Shown in pieces: positions 1 to 8,950 of a stretch of DNA of 64,000 bases. The stretch is taken from the NCBI GenBank assembly GCA_963781675.1, contig CAWAGF010000002.1:62001-126000 (forward strand), written 5' to 3'. Made by a program: the position numbers and the translations under genes. The DNA is from SCTD01 sp963781675 (GTDB lineage: Bacteria; Actinomycetota; Actinomycetes; Mycobacteriales; SCTD01). Under the pieces are notes generated by a model that had not been told where the DNA came from, made no database searches, and was given only the letters and a program-made list of their open reading frames with translations. How positions within the stretch are numbered: the first letter of the stretch is position 1; the number at the start of each line of letters is the position of its first letter.

Positions 1-484
1 CCCAGCGCGGGTCCATCCGCCGCGCCCCCACCACCCGCCAGGCGGCGCCGGTCGGCGCCCGCGGGGAGGTGCGCAGCCGCCAGCCGAGCTCGGCGATCCC
101 GCGGTCGGCCTTGACGTGGTTGCAGCGGCCGCAGGCCGACACGACGTTCTCCCAGGCGTGCGCGCCGCCGCGGCTCTTCGGGACGACGTGGTCCAGCGAC
201 GTGGCCGGCGCGCCGCAGTAGACGCAGCGGCCGCCGTCGCGGGCGAAGACCGCCTTGCGCGTCAGCGGGACCGTCGGGCGGTACGGCACCTTCACGAAGC
301 GGGACAGCCGCACGACGGCCGGCACCGGCAGGTCCGTGCGCGCGCTGTGCAGCACCCCGTCCCCGTCGGCCACCGGCACCGCCTTGGCGGTGAGCACGAG
401 GACCGCGGCCCGGCGGCCGGACACGACGCACAGGGGCTCGTAGGTCGCGTTCAGCACCAGCGCCGAGCTCTCCGTACCGGCCAT
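1..484 (-). CDS. HNH endonuclease (3' end beyond the left edge)
   Basis: This strand reads open from an ATG preceded by GGAGGA to the window edge, about 161 residues. Near residues 84-115 it has a CVYC pair, then LDHVVPKSRGG and a CGRCNH segment. That is the HNH fold with its paired-cysteine zinc site, as in McrA-like actinobacterial HNH proteins. The N-terminal part (SALVLNATYEPL) is typical of the single-domain actinobacterial family. The role is probably DNA cleavage or repair, but the substrate is unknown. It is divergent from the membrane-protein gene to its right. The stop codon lies outside the window, so the total length is not known. Confidence 0.85.
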   Translation of the reverse strand, partial: MAGTESSALVLNATYEPLCVVSGRRAAVLVLTAKAVPVADGDGVLHSARTDLPVPAVVRLSRFVKVPYRPTVPLTRKAVFARDGGRCVYCGAPATSLDHVVPKSRGGAHAWENVVSACGRCNHVKADRGIAELGWRLRTSPRAPTGAAWRVVGARRMDPRW

Positions 485-559
485 GCGGTCCTCCTCCGCA
501 CCGAGCATGACCGACGCGGCCGAGATGCGCCACGACGCAGCGGGCGACACCCTCGACGG

Positions 560-977
560 GTGGACCTCCTGCTCCAGGCGCACGCGCTGGCGACGGCTGC
601 CCTGGCCGGCCTGGTCTGGGTCGTGCAGCTGCTCGTCTACCCGGCGTTCCGCACCGTCGGGCCGACCCCCGCGTGGGCGGAGCACCACCGGGCGCACAGC
701 GCGCTCATCACCCGGCTGGTCGCGCTGCCGTGGCTGGTCCAGGGCGGCACGCTGGCCGTCCTGCTGCTGCGCGACCCCGGCCCGCTGCTGCTGCTCACCG
801 GCGCGCTCGCGGCGCACGACCGTCGCGGTGACCGTCCTGGTCAGCGTTCCGCTGCACGTACGGCTCGGGCAGGGGTACGACGAGGCGACAGCGGTACGGC
901 TGATCCGCACGAACTGGCTGCGCACGGCGGCGTGGACCGCGGGCTCGGTCTGCGCGGCGGTGCTCGCCGGCTCCTAG
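560..977 (+). pseudogene. Small integral membrane protein gene, frameshifted near 815
   Basis: A GTG at 560 opens a hydrophobic protein (VDLLLQAHALATAALAGL) that stays coherent to about 815. The continuation (TTVAVTVLVSVPLHVRL, ending AAVLAGS) lies one frame over and stops at 977. Joining the two gives about 139 residues with four likely membrane helices, like the small uncharacterised four-helix membrane proteins of Actinobacteria. The span is 1 mod 3, so one base was gained or two lost. A lost CA in a CACA stretch at GCGCACGACC would explain it. The stop overlaps the TAGGGT box of the next gene. Whether this is a real lesion or a consensus error cannot be told from sequence alone. Confidence 0.6.
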
Positions 978-987
978 GGTCGAGCGC

Positions 988-3000
988 ATGCGCTACCCGC
1001 CCGCTCCGCGCCTCGACCTCGTCGACGTCCTGCACGGCCACGAGGTCGCCGACCCCTACCGCTGGCTGGAGGACGCGCAGGCGCCGGAGGCGCGCGAGTG
1101 GTCGACGGCGCAGCAGCGGCTCGCGCGCGAGCACCTCGACGCGCTGCCCGGCCGGGACCGGCTGGAGCAGCGGCTGACCGGGCTGCTCGCGACCGGCTCG
1201 GTGGGTGCGCCGGCCTGGCGCGCCGGGCGGCCGTTCTGGACGCGCCGGCAGCCGGGGCAGGAGCACGCGGTGCTGCTCACCCGCGACCCGGACGGCGGCG
1301 AGCGGGTGCTGGTCGACCCGGCCGCGGTCGACCCGTCGGGCGCCACGACGCTCGACTCATGGGCGCCGTCGAAGGAGGGCACCCGGCTGGCGTACCAGCT
1401 CTCCAGCGGCGGCGACGAGGAGTCGCTGCTGCACGTGCTGGACGTCGAGACGGGCGAGGCGCTGGACGGCCCGATCGACCGCTGCCGCTACTCGCCGGTG
1501 GCGTGGGTGCCGGGCGGCGAGCACTTCTACTACGTGCGGCGGCTCCCGCCGGAGGCCGTGCCGGCGGGCGAGGAGCAGTTCCACCGGCGGGTGTGGCGGC
1601 ACGTCGTCGGCACCTCCCCCGACGAGGACGGCCTCGTCTGGGGCGAGGACCTGGACCCGACGAGCTACTACGGCTGCTCGGTCTCGCGCGACGGCCGCTG
1701 GCTGGTGCTGTCCGCGAGCGCCGGCACCGCCCCGCGCGACGACGTGTGGCTGCTCGACCTGGCCGCCGGCGGCGCACCGGCCGAGGTGCAGGTCGGCGTC
1801 GACGCCCGCTGCTCCGCGCACGTCGACCACGACGGCCGGCTGTGGCTGCTCACCGACCGGGACGCGCCGCGCGGCCGGCTCTGCGTCGCCGACCCCGCGC
1901 GGCCGCAGGAGTGGGAGACGGTGCTGCCGGAGGACCCGGAGGCGGTGCTCGAGGACTGGGCGCTGCTCGACGACGGGGTGGTCGCCGCGCTGCGCAGCCG
2001 GCACGCGCTGTCCGAGCTCACCATCGGCGACGCGGTCGTGCAGCTCCCGGGACCGGGGAGCGCCGCGGGGCTGTCCGCCGAGCCGCACGGCGGGACCCGC
2101 GTCTGGCTCCCGTGGACCGGGGCGACGACGCCGTCGCAGGTGCTCGTCGTGGAGGACGGCGTCGCGCGCGTGTGGGAGGACTCCCCCGGCGACGTGCAGC
2201 TGGGCGCGGTCGTGGCGAGCCTGCTCGAGTACCGCTCGTACGACGGCACGCTGGTCCGCGCGCAGGTGCTCTCGCCGACGGGTACGCCCGACCGCCCTCG
2301 CCCGACGGTGCTCTACGGCTACGGCGGCTTCGGCGTGCCGCTCACCCCCGCCTGGACCGCGAGCGCGCTGGCGTGGGTCGAGGCGGGCGGCGTGTGGGTC
2401 GTCGCCAACCTGCGGGGCGGCACGGAGGAGGGCGAGCAGTGGCACCGCGCCGGGATGCGCGAGCACAAGCAGAACGTGTTCGACGACTTCGCCGCGTGCG
2501 CCGACCACCTGGTGCGCGAGGGCTGGACGACCCCGGAGCAGCTGGGCGTCTACGGCGGCAGCAACGGCGGCCTGCTCGTCGGCGCCGCGCTCACCCAGCG
2601 GCCGGACGCGTACGCCGCCGTCGTCTGCAGCGCGCCGCTGCTCGACATGGTGCGGTACGAGCTGTTCGGCCTCGGGCGCACCTGGAACGACGAGTACGGC
2701 ACCGCGGCTGATCCCACCGAGCTCGGCTGGCTGCTGTCGTACTCGCCGTACCACCAGGTCCGCGACCAGACCTCCTACCCCGCGGTGCTCTTCACGGTGT
2801 TCGACGGCGACAGCCGCGTCGACCCGCTGCACGGCCGCAAGCTGTGCGCGGCGCTGCAGCACGCGACGACCTCGGAGCGCCCGGTGCTGCTGCGGGCGGA
2901 GGCCGACGTGGGCCACGGTGCCCGCGCCGTCAGTCGCACCGTGGGGCTCTCGGTCGACACGCTGTCCTTCCTCGCCGCCCACACCGGACTGGAGCTCTGA
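988..3000 (+). CDS. Prolyl oligopeptidase family serine peptidase (S9A)
   Basis: This 670-residue protein has the length and layout of cytosolic prolyl endopeptidase. The N-terminal motif (VADPYRWLED) leads into a beta-propeller over roughly residues 70-410, followed by an alpha/beta-hydrolase domain. The nucleophile is Ser525 in GGSNGG. The acid lies in DGDSRVDPLH (about 606-614) and the base is His643 in DVGHGA. The family cleaves short peptides after proline. No signal peptide is visible, so it should be cytoplasmic. A TAGGGT hexamer ends 7 nt before the ATG, with no Shine-Dalgarno sequence between, so the transcript is probably leaderless. The MscS gene starts 1 nt after the stop, suggesting co-transcription. 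Confidence 0.95.
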   Translation: MRYPPAPRLDLVDVLHGHEVADPYRWLEDAQAPEAREWSTAQQRLAREHLDALPGRDRLEQRLTGLLATGSVGAPAWRAGRPFWTRRQPGQEHAVLLTRDPDGGERVLVDPAAVDPSGATTLDSWAPSKEGTRLAYQLSSGGDEESLLHVLDVETGEALDGPIDRCRYSPVAWVPGGEHFYYVRRLPPEAVPAGEEQFHRRVWRHVVGTSPDEDGLVWGEDLDPTSYYGCSVSRDGRWLVLSASAGTAPRDDVWLLDLAAGGAPAEVQVGVDARCSAHVDHDGRLWLLTDRDAPRGRLCVADPARPQEWETVLPEDPEAVLEDWALLDDGVVAALRSRHALSELTIGDAVVQLPGPGSAAGLSAEPHGGTRVWLPWTGATTPSQVLVVEDGVARVWEDSPGDVQLGAVVASLLEYRSYDGTLVRAQVLSPTGTPDRPRPTVLYGYGGFGVPLTPAWTASALAWVEAGGVWVVANLRGGTEEGEQWHRAGMREHKQNVFDDFAACADHLVREGWTTPEQLGVYGGSNGGLLVGAALTQRPDAYAAVVCSAPLLDMVRYELFGLGRTWNDEYGTAADPTELGWLLSYSPYHQVRDQTSYPAVLFTVFDGDSRVDPLHGRKLCAALQHATTSERPVLLRAEADVGHGARAVSRTVGLSVDTLSFLAAHTGLEL

Positions 3001-3001
3001 C

Positions 3002-3943
3002 GTGCGGGACTTCCTCTCCGACAACGCCTCCACGGTCGAGACGGCCTGGCACGTGCTCGCGATCGTCGCGCTCGCCCTCGTGCTGCGCTGGGTCCTGCAC
3101 CGGGCGATCACCAAGGTCATCAGCGAGGCCGTCGAGAGCACCGTCCCGGTGACGATCCGACCGTTGCGCGGCAAGGGCGAGTCGACCGTGCAGGGCACGC
3201 CGCTGCTGACCGAGCGCCGCCGTCAGCGCACCGAGACGATCGGGTCGGTCCTGCGCAGCACCACCTCCGTCGTCGTCCTCACCGTCGGCACGGCGATGGC
3301 GCTCGAGGAGCTCGGCTTCGACCTCGGCCCGGTCGTGGCGAGCGCCGGCATCGTCGGCGTCGCGCTCGGCTTCGGCGCGCAGAACCTCGTGAAGGACTAC
3401 CTCAACGGGATGTTCATGATCCTGGAGGACCAGTACGGCGTCGGCGACGCCGTCGACGCCGGTGAGGCCAGCGGCATCGTCGAGGCGGTCGGGCTGCGGA
3501 CGACGCGGCTGCGCTCGGTCGACGGGACCGTGTGGCACATCCGCAACGGCGAGATCCTGCGCATCGGCAACATGAGCCAGGGCTGGTCGCGGGCGCTGCT
3601 CGACATCTCGGTGGCCTACGACACCGACACCGACCTCGCGGCGCGCGTCATCAAGGAGGTGGCGGACGGGGTCTGGCAGGACGAGGAGCTCGGCGGCCTG
3701 GTCCTGGAGGAGCCCGAGGTGTGGGGCGTCGAGAACCTCGGCGCCGACGGCATCGCGATCCGGCTCGTCGTGAAGACCGCGCCGCTGGAGCAGTGGAAGG
3801 TCGCCCGTGAGCTGCGCCGGCGGGTGAAGACGGCGTTCACCGACAACGGCATCGAGATCCCCTTCCCGCAGCGCTCGCTCTGGCTGCGCACGTCCCCGGA
3901 CAGCGCACCCGCGGTGGTCCCGGAGGCGGATCCCGCCTCCTAG
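3002..3943 (+). CDS. MscS-family mechanosensitive ion channel
   Basis: The GTG at 3002 follows the peptidase stop by 1 nt, giving 313 residues. An N-terminal helix (about 16-34) is followed by a basic loop. The hallmark MscS pore helix then reads GPVVASAGIVGVALGFGAQN, then LVKDYLNGMFMILEDQYGVGD, which leads into the beta domain and the cytoplasmic vestibule. The protein should gate under membrane tension and release solutes on hypo-osmotic shock. The long open frame extending far upstream of 3002 is a shadow of the peptidase gene. The C-terminal tail is short and rich in Ala and Pro. Confidence 0.92.
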   Translation: MRDFLSDNASTVETAWHVLAIVALALVLRWVLHRAITKVISEAVESTVPVTIRPLRGKGESTVQGTPLLTERRRQRTETIGSVLRSTTSVVVLTVGTAMALEELGFDLGPVVASAGIVGVALGFGAQNLVKDYLNGMFMILEDQYGVGDAVDAGEASGIVEAVGLRTTRLRSVDGTVWHIRNGEILRIGNMSQGWSRALLDISVAYDTDTDLAARVIKEVADGVWQDEELGGLVLEEPEVWGVENLGADGIAIRLVVKTAPLEQWKVARELRRRVKTAFTDNGIEIPFPQRSLWLRTSPDSAPAVVPEADPAS

Positions 3944-3958
3944 CCGCACACTCGCGGC

Positions 3959-5437
3959 GTGGAGGTCCTCGTCACCGGCGCGACCGGGTACATCGGCGGC
4001 CGCCTCGTGCCGCGGCTGCTCGCCGAGGGCCACCAGGTGCGCGCGATGACCCGCAGCCGCGGACGGCTGCGCGACGTCCCGTGGGCCGGGCAGGTGACCG
4101 TCGTCGAGGCGGACGCGCTCGGCGGCGACGCCCTCGACGAGGCGCTGGCCGGCGTGCAGGCCGCCTACTACCTGGTGCACTCCATCGGCGAGGGGGCCGA
4201 GTTCGAGGACGTGGACCGCCGTGCGGCCAAGGCGTTCGGCGAGGCCTGCCGGCGAGCCGGAGTCCAGCGCATCGTCTACCTCGGCGGGCTGACACCGGTC
4301 GACGAGGAGCTCTCGCCGCACCTGGCCTCCCGCGCCGAGGTCGGCCAGGTGCTGCTCGACAGCGGTGTCCCGACGGCAGTGCTGCAGGCGGCCGTCATCC
4401 TCGGCAGCGGGTCGGCGTCGTTCGAGATGCTGCGCTACCTCACCGAGCGGCTCCCGGCGATGATCACGCCGAAGTGGGTGAACAGCCGCATCCAGCCGAT
4501 CGCCGTGCGCGACGTCCTGCGCTACCTCGTCGCCGCCGCGACGCTGCCGCCGGAGGTGTCCCGCCGGTTCGACATCGGCGGCCCGGAGGTGCTGACGTAC
4601 CTGCAGATGATGAAGCGCTACGCCCTGGTCGCCGGGCTGCGCCGCCGGGTCATCGTGCCGGTGCCGTTCCTCACCCCGCGGCTGTCCGGCCACTGGGTCA
4701 ACATCGTGACGCCGGTGCCCGCCGCGCTCGCCAAGCCGCTGGTGCGCTCGCTGGTCAACGAGGTCGTCTGCCGCGAGCAGGACATCAAGCAGCACGTCCC
4801 CGACCCGCCCGGCGGGCTGCTCGGCTTCGACGACGCGGTGCGCCTCGCGCTGCTGCGCGTCCGCGAGGCCGCCGTCGAGACCCGCTGGTCGTCGGCGAGC
4901 TGGCCCGGCGCGCCGTCCGACCCGCTGCCGAGCGACCCGGACTGGGCCGGCGGCTCGCTGTACGAGGACCTGCGCCAGCGGCAGGTCGACGCCGACCCGC
5001 GCGACCTCTGGCGCGTCATCGAGGGCATCGGCGGCGAGCACGGCTGGTACTCCTTCCCGCTCGCCTGGGCCGTGCGCGGTCTGCTCGACCGGCTGGTCGG
5101 CGGAGTCGGCCTGCGTCGCGGCCGCCGCGACCCGGACCAGCTCTACGTCGGGGAGTCGCTCGACTTCTGGCGGGTCGAGGAGATCGTCGACGGCGAGCTG
5201 CTGCGCCTGCGCGCGGAGATGAAGCTGCCCGGCGCCGCGTGGCTCGAGCTCAAGGTCGACCGTGACGAGCACGGCGGCACGCTGTTCGTGCAGCGCGCGC
5301 TGTTCCACCCGCGCGGCCTGGCGGGGCACGCCTACTGGTGGGCCGTGGCGCCGTTCCACGGGATCGTCTTCGGCGGGATGCTGGCCAACATCACGGGCGC
5401 CGCGCAGCGCGCCGGCCTGGAGCGCCGCGCCGCCTAG
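3959..5437 (+). CDS. NAD(P)-binding SDR-like protein with C-terminal DUF2867
   Basis: The 492-residue protein starts with a Rossmann motif (VTGATGYIGGRL) of the atypical SDR type and continues with YYLVHSIG and IVYLGGLTP. A C-terminal part from about residue 330 has the DUF2867 pattern (LYVGESLDFWRVEEI; MKLPGAAWLELKV; WWAVAPFHGIVF). The two-domain architecture is widespread in Actinobacteria and its substrate is unknown. The start is a GTG at 3959. A CACACT hexamer 6 nt upstream may be a weak leaderless promoter. The gene lies in the same direction as the channel gene, 15 nt downstream. Confidence 0.88.
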   Translation: MEVLVTGATGYIGGRLVPRLLAEGHQVRAMTRSRGRLRDVPWAGQVTVVEADALGGDALDEALAGVQAAYYLVHSIGEGAEFEDVDRRAAKAFGEACRRAGVQRIVYLGGLTPVDEELSPHLASRAEVGQVLLDSGVPTAVLQAAVILGSGSASFEMLRYLTERLPAMITPKWVNSRIQPIAVRDVLRYLVAAATLPPEVSRRFDIGGPEVLTYLQMMKRYALVAGLRRRVIVPVPFLTPRLSGHWVNIVTPVPAALAKPLVRSLVNEVVCREQDIKQHVPDPPGGLLGFDDAVRLALLRVREAAVETRWSSASWPGAPSDPLPSDPDWAGGSLYEDLRQRQVDADPRDLWRVIEGIGGEHGWYSFPLAWAVRGLLDRLVGGVGLRRGRRDPDQLYVGESLDFWRVEEIVDGELLRLRAEMKLPGAAWLELKVDRDEHGGTLFVQRALFHPRGLAGHAYWWAVAPFHGIVFGGMLANITGAAQRAGLERRAA

Positions 5438-5447
5438 GCTGGTCCGC

Positions 5448-5843
5448 GTGACGACCCTGTACGACGCGGTCGGCGGTGAGCCGGTCTTCCGCCAGCTCGT
5501 GGACGAGTTCTACGCCGGGGTCGCGCAGGACCCGGTGCTGCGCCCGCTGTACGAGGACGACGACCTCGCCGCGGCCGCCGACCGGCTGCGCATGTTCCTC
5601 GTGCAGTACTGGGGCGGGCCCACGACGTACTCCGAGCAGCGCGGCCACCCGCGGCTGCGGATGCGGCACGTCAGCTGGAAGATCGGCGAGCGCGAGCGGG
5701 ACGCCTGGCTGGCGCACATGCTCCCGGCGGTCGCCCGGCTCGACGTGCCCGAGGACGCCCGCGCGGCCATCTGGGACCACCTCGAGCGAGCCGCCCACTC
5801 GCTGGTCAACCACCCCCCGCAGGACGACAGCCTGCTGCGCTGA
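5448..5843 (+). CDS. glbO: Group II truncated haemoglobin
   Basis: The 131-residue globin matches the GlbO/trHbII pattern. It begins TLYDAVGGEPVFRQLVDEFY, with Tyr22 at the B10 position. The strongly conserved block MFLVQYWGGPTTYSEQRGHP follows, then the proximal histidine at about residue 74 in RMRHVSWKI. Such proteins bind O2 and NO and are linked to respiration or oxidative protection. A GTG start at 5448 is preceded by TAGGCT ending 7 nt upstream with no ribosome-binding site, fitting a leaderless mRNA. Longer open frames running upstream are shadows of the preceding gene. Confidence 0.93.
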   Translation: MTTLYDAVGGEPVFRQLVDEFYAGVAQDPVLRPLYEDDDLAAAADRLRMFLVQYWGGPTTYSEQRGHPRLRMRHVSWKIGERERDAWLAHMLPAVARLDVPEDARAAIWDHLERAAHSLVNHPPQDDSLLR

Positions 5844-5917
5844 GTTCGGCAAAAGGACTTCGGCCGTACGCCGTCGGGCCCTACGGTGACCCCGCTGTCG
5901 AGGCTTCGGGGGATGCC

Positions 5918-8107
5918 ATGGTCGGGCTTGCGAGGTTCGTGCTGCGCCACAAGGCGCTGGTCGCGCTGGTGTGGGTGCTCGCGATGGTCGCCGGCGGCGC
6001 CACGGCCGGGACGACCACCGAGCGGCTCAAGGTCGACTTCTCGCTGCCGGGGCAGTCGGGCTACGAGACCGAGAAGCAGATCGTCGCGACGTACGGCAGC
6101 GGCACCGACGAGGGCAGCCACCTCGTCGCGGTGACGGTCCCGGCGGGCACCACCGTGCAGGCCGAGCAGGCCGAGGTCGACGGCGTCTTCCGCGCGGTCA
6201 CGGCGCAGTTCCCGCAGTACCGCCTGGCCTGGCAGGGCAACACCGGCTCGGACGACTTCGTCACCGACGACGGCCGCACGGCGTACGGCGTCCTGGTGGA
6301 CCAGAAGTTCACCAGCTTCACGTTCGTGCCGGCCTTCCGCGCGGTCCAGCCGGTGCTGCAGGCGCAGGCGGAGAAGACCGGGTTCCAGGTGCGGACGACC
6401 GGCTACTTCGAGCTGTCCGAGGGCAATGCCGAGAGCGAGGGCTCGGAGCCGCCGAGCGTGCTGTCCGAGACCCTGCTCGGGGCGGCCGGCGCGCTGGTCG
6501 TGCTGCTGTTCGTGTTCGCGTCCTTCATGGCCTTCGTCCCGCTGGTCATCGCGGCGGTGTCGATCCTGTCGACGTTCCTGTGCGTGCTCGGCATGAGCTA
6601 CCTGACCGACATGAGCTTCGTCGTGCAGTTCCTCATCGCGCTCGTCGGCCTCGGCGTCGCGATCGACTACTCGCTGCTCATCGTCACCCGCTGGCGTGAG
6701 GAGCGCGAGCACGGGCGCGACAACGGCGAGGCCGTCGTCGAGTCGATGCGCACCGCCGGGCACGCCGTGCTGTCCTCGGCCGCCACCGTGGCCGTCTCGC
6801 TCCTCGCGCTGATCGTCGTGCCGGTGCCCTTCCTGCGCAGCATGGGCATCGGCGGGATGCTCATCCCGGTCGTCAGCTCCGGGGTGGTGCTCACGCTGCT
6901 GCCGGCGCTGCTCGGCAGCATCGGCCCCCGCGTCGACTGGCCGCGCATCCGGCACGAGAACAGCGCGTCGCGCGCCTGGACGGCGTGGGCCCGCACGATC
7001 GGCACGCACCGCTGGGTGGCCGCCGGCCTGGGGCTGGTGCTCCTCGGCCTGCTCATCGCGCCGGTGTTCGGCATCAAGGTCGGCCAGGCGCGCACGGAGG
7101 CGCTGGCCACCCAGGGCCCCGCGGTCGAGACGCTGGCGGCGCTGCGCGAGGGCGGCGTCCCTGCCGGCATCGTCACGCCGCTCGAGGTCCTCGTACGAGG
7201 CGAGGACCCCGCCGGCGGCGCCGCCCAGGTCGTGCAGGAGGTCGCCTCCGTCGACGGCGTCGCCTTCGCGGTCGCCCCCGACGACCCGGCCTGGCGCAAG
7301 GACGGCACCGCGCTCGTCCAGGTCGTCCCGGACCGCGAGCTCGTCGACATCCAGGCCGCGAAGGTCGTCGAGCGCATCCAGGACGTCGTGCTCGACATCG
7401 ACGGGGTGGAGGGCGTGGCCGGACCCGGCGCGACCGTCCTCGACTACAGCGACGCCGTCTTCAAGCGCTTCCCGCTGGTGATGGCGGTCATCGCCCTGGT
7501 CACCTTCCTGCTGCTCGTGCGGGCCTTCCGGTCGCTGCTGCTGCCGCTGAAGGCGGTGCTGCTCAACGTCCTGTCGGTGGCCGCGACGTTCGGCTTCGTG
7601 GTGCTGTTCTGGCAGCAGGGGCACGGGTCGCAGCAGGTGTTCGGCATCGCCGAGACCGGAGCGGTGACCTTCTGGCTGCCGGTCCTGATCTTCGCGTTCC
7701 TGTTCGGCCTGTCGATGGACTACGAGGTCTTCATCCTGTCGCGCATGCGCGAGGAGTACGACAAGACCGGCTCGACGCGGGTGGCGGTCGTGGAGGGTCT
7801 TGGCCGCACCGGCCGGCTCGTCACCTGCGCGGCGCTGATCCTGTTCCTGTCCTTCATCGCGCTCGCCTCCGCGCCGGGCACCGACATCAAGGTGCTCGCC
7901 ACGGCCCTCGGCGTCGGGATCCTCATCGACGCGACGATCGTGCGCGCGCTGCTCGTCCCTGCGCTGGTGTCGCTGCTCGGCGAGTGGAACTGGTGGCTGC
8001 CCGCGTGGCTGGCCCGCCCGTTGCGGGTCGAGCCGTCGCCGCGGACACCGGAGCCGGTGGCCGTGCCCGGGCCGCGCGTCGAGCAGGCCGAGCAGCCGGT
8101 CGCCTAG
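5918..8107 (+). CDS. MMPL-family (RND) membrane transporter
   Basis: At 729 residues this is the compact actinobacterial MMPL type. One N-terminal helix is followed by an extracytoplasmic loop, a five-helix bundle (about 185-350), a second loop and a second bundle (about 520-700). Conserved stretches include GLGVAIDYSLLIVTRWREE and FGLSMDYEVFILSRMREEY, the GXXXDY signatures of proton-relay helices in MMPL/RND proteins. Family members export lipids or small molecules; the substrate here is unknown. Start at ATG 5918 after CGGGGGAT. A TACGGT hexamer near 5882 may be its promoter. The 73-bp hairpin repeat lies 30 nt past the stop and may end transcription. Confidence 0.93.
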   Translation: MVGLARFVLRHKALVALVWVLAMVAGGATAGTTTERLKVDFSLPGQSGYETEKQIVATYGSGTDEGSHLVAVTVPAGTTVQAEQAEVDGVFRAVTAQFPQYRLAWQGNTGSDDFVTDDGRTAYGVLVDQKFTSFTFVPAFRAVQPVLQAQAEKTGFQVRTTGYFELSEGNAESEGSEPPSVLSETLLGAAGALVVLLFVFASFMAFVPLVIAAVSILSTFLCVLGMSYLTDMSFVVQFLIALVGLGVAIDYSLLIVTRWREEREHGRDNGEAVVESMRTAGHAVLSSAATVAVSLLALIVVPVPFLRSMGIGGMLIPVVSSGVVLTLLPALLGSIGPRVDWPRIRHENSASRAWTAWARTIGTHRWVAAGLGLVLLGLLIAPVFGIKVGQARTEALATQGPAVETLAALREGGVPAGIVTPLEVLVRGEDPAGGAAQVVQEVASVDGVAFAVAPDDPAWRKDGTALVQVVPDRELVDIQAAKVVERIQDVVLDIDGVEGVAGPGATVLDYSDAVFKRFPLVMAVIALVTFLLLVRAFRSLLLPLKAVLLNVLSVAATFGFVVLFWQQGHGSQQVFGIAETGAVTFWLPVLIFAFLFGLSMDYEVFILSRMREEYDKTGSTRVAVVEGLGRTGRLVTCAALILFLSFIALASAPGTDIKVLATALGVGILIDATIVRALLVPALVSLLGEWNWWLPAWLARPLRVEPSPRTPEPVAVPGPRVEQAEQPVA

Positions 8108-8137
8108 CTGGCCGCCGGCAGCCCCGCCCGACCGCGC

Positions 8138-8210
8138 GTGATCCACAGAAGGATCGACGGCCACAGGCCCCGGACGCGAGCCCTAGGACGTCGAACCTTC
8201 TGTCGATCAC
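8138..8210. repeat. 73-bp imperfect palindromic repeat, copy 1
   Basis: The element runs from GTGATCCACAGAAGG to TTCTGTCGATCAC, and its ends are inverted repeats of about 24 bp. A second element of exactly 73 bp lies at 21199-21271 in the opposite orientation. The first 30 bases of this copy are identical to the reverse complement of the right end of copy 2. The centres differ. It sits between convergent genes, 30 nt after the MMPL stop, so it could act as a terminator or be a small mobile hairpin (REP/MITE-like). Confidence 0.75.
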
Positions 8211-8395
8211 CGGAAGTCGCCGTCGCAGGCCGGCGGGGCCGGGCAGCCGGGTGCGCCGGCTCAGGCTGCTGCTCGCCGGAGCGGGCCGGCGGAGCCGGGA
8301 GCGGCCCGGCGCACCGCGGGCGGACTGGCGACCCGTTCGGCCGTGGGTGGCCCGGCGGCGACCGACCTCGACTGGAGCGGCGTCGTGCGGGCCGG

Positions 8396-8842
8396 TCAGC
8401 CTCGCCAGGTGCTGCGGGCGGCGGCGAGCAGCCCGGCGCAGGCGGCCAGCAGCGCCGTCACGATCGTCAGCACGGCGACCGCCGCCACGAGGGTGTCCGT
8501 GCGCTCGCTGAACAGCACGTACGCGTCGCCGCACGCGTAGCCGGCCCCGCCCCGGAGCTGCCCGGCGAGCACGCCGAGCAGGTAGGCGGGCGCCGCCGCA
8601 CCCCCCGCCAGCAGTGCCGCGACCGCCGCCCGCCCTGCGCTTAGCGGGCGGCCCGGGGCGCGCAGCAGCACGACGGCGAGGAGCAGCAGGAGCACGGCGA
8701 CCGCGACGGCCCCGCCGAGCTCGCGCGCCCGCGCCTCGGCGGCCTCGCGCGCCCGGACGCAGGCCAGCTCCTCCTCGCTGGCGCAGGAGGCGAGCAGCAG
8801 GCACAGGCCGGGCCACGCCGCCAGGCGCAGGCGGCGGTGCAC
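8396..8842 (-). CDS. Hypothetical membrane lipoprotein
   Basis: I do not recognise this 148-residue protein. Its N-terminus has a signal-like stretch ending in a lipobox (LLLASC, Cys near residue 20). This is followed by three or four hydrophobic segments at about 43-62, 72-95 and 118-143. Start codon is GTG at 8842. No close ribosome-binding site is evident. It lies in tandem with the VanZ-like gene upstream. Coding bias (GC-rich third positions) and a clean lipobox support a real gene, but no function can be given. Confidence 0.5.
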   Translation of the reverse strand: MHRRLRLAAWPGLCLLLASCASEEELACVRAREAAEARARELGGAVAVAVLLLLLAVVLLRAPGRPLSAGRAAVAALLAGGAAAPAYLLGVLAGQLRGGAGYACGDAYVLFSERTDTLVAAVAVLTIVTALLAACAGLLAAARSTWRG

Positions 8843-8856
8843 CGAGGTCAGCGCCC

Positions 8857-8950
8857 TGCTCAGCCTCGACTCAACCGGCGCGCTCAGCGTCGACGTGGCC
8901 GGCGGGCTCAGCTTCGACTCAACCGGCGCGCTCAGCGTCGACGCAGCCGG
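8857..8950. repeat. 48-bp imperfect tandem duplication overlapping the vanZ-like 3' end
   Basis: A unit beginning CAGCCTCGACTCAACCGGCG at 8861 recurs 48 bp later, at 8909, as CAGCTTCGACTCAACCGGCG. Most of the unit is conserved (CGCTCAGCGTCGACG in both). The second copy contains the last codons and stop of the VanZ-like gene on the minus strand. The first copy therefore duplicates that gene's tail and 3' flank downstream of its stop. Confidence 0.7.

Noticed and set aside
1357..3198. 613-codon open frame antisense to prolyl oligopeptidase
   Set aside because: High GC content leaves long open frames on the opposite strand. It has no family motif and overlaps a gene with all catalytic residues.
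2930..5359. 809-codon antisense open frame across the MscS and DUF2867 genes
   Set aside because: The sequence is low-complexity His/Arg/Asp-rich shadow; both plus-strand genes are clear.
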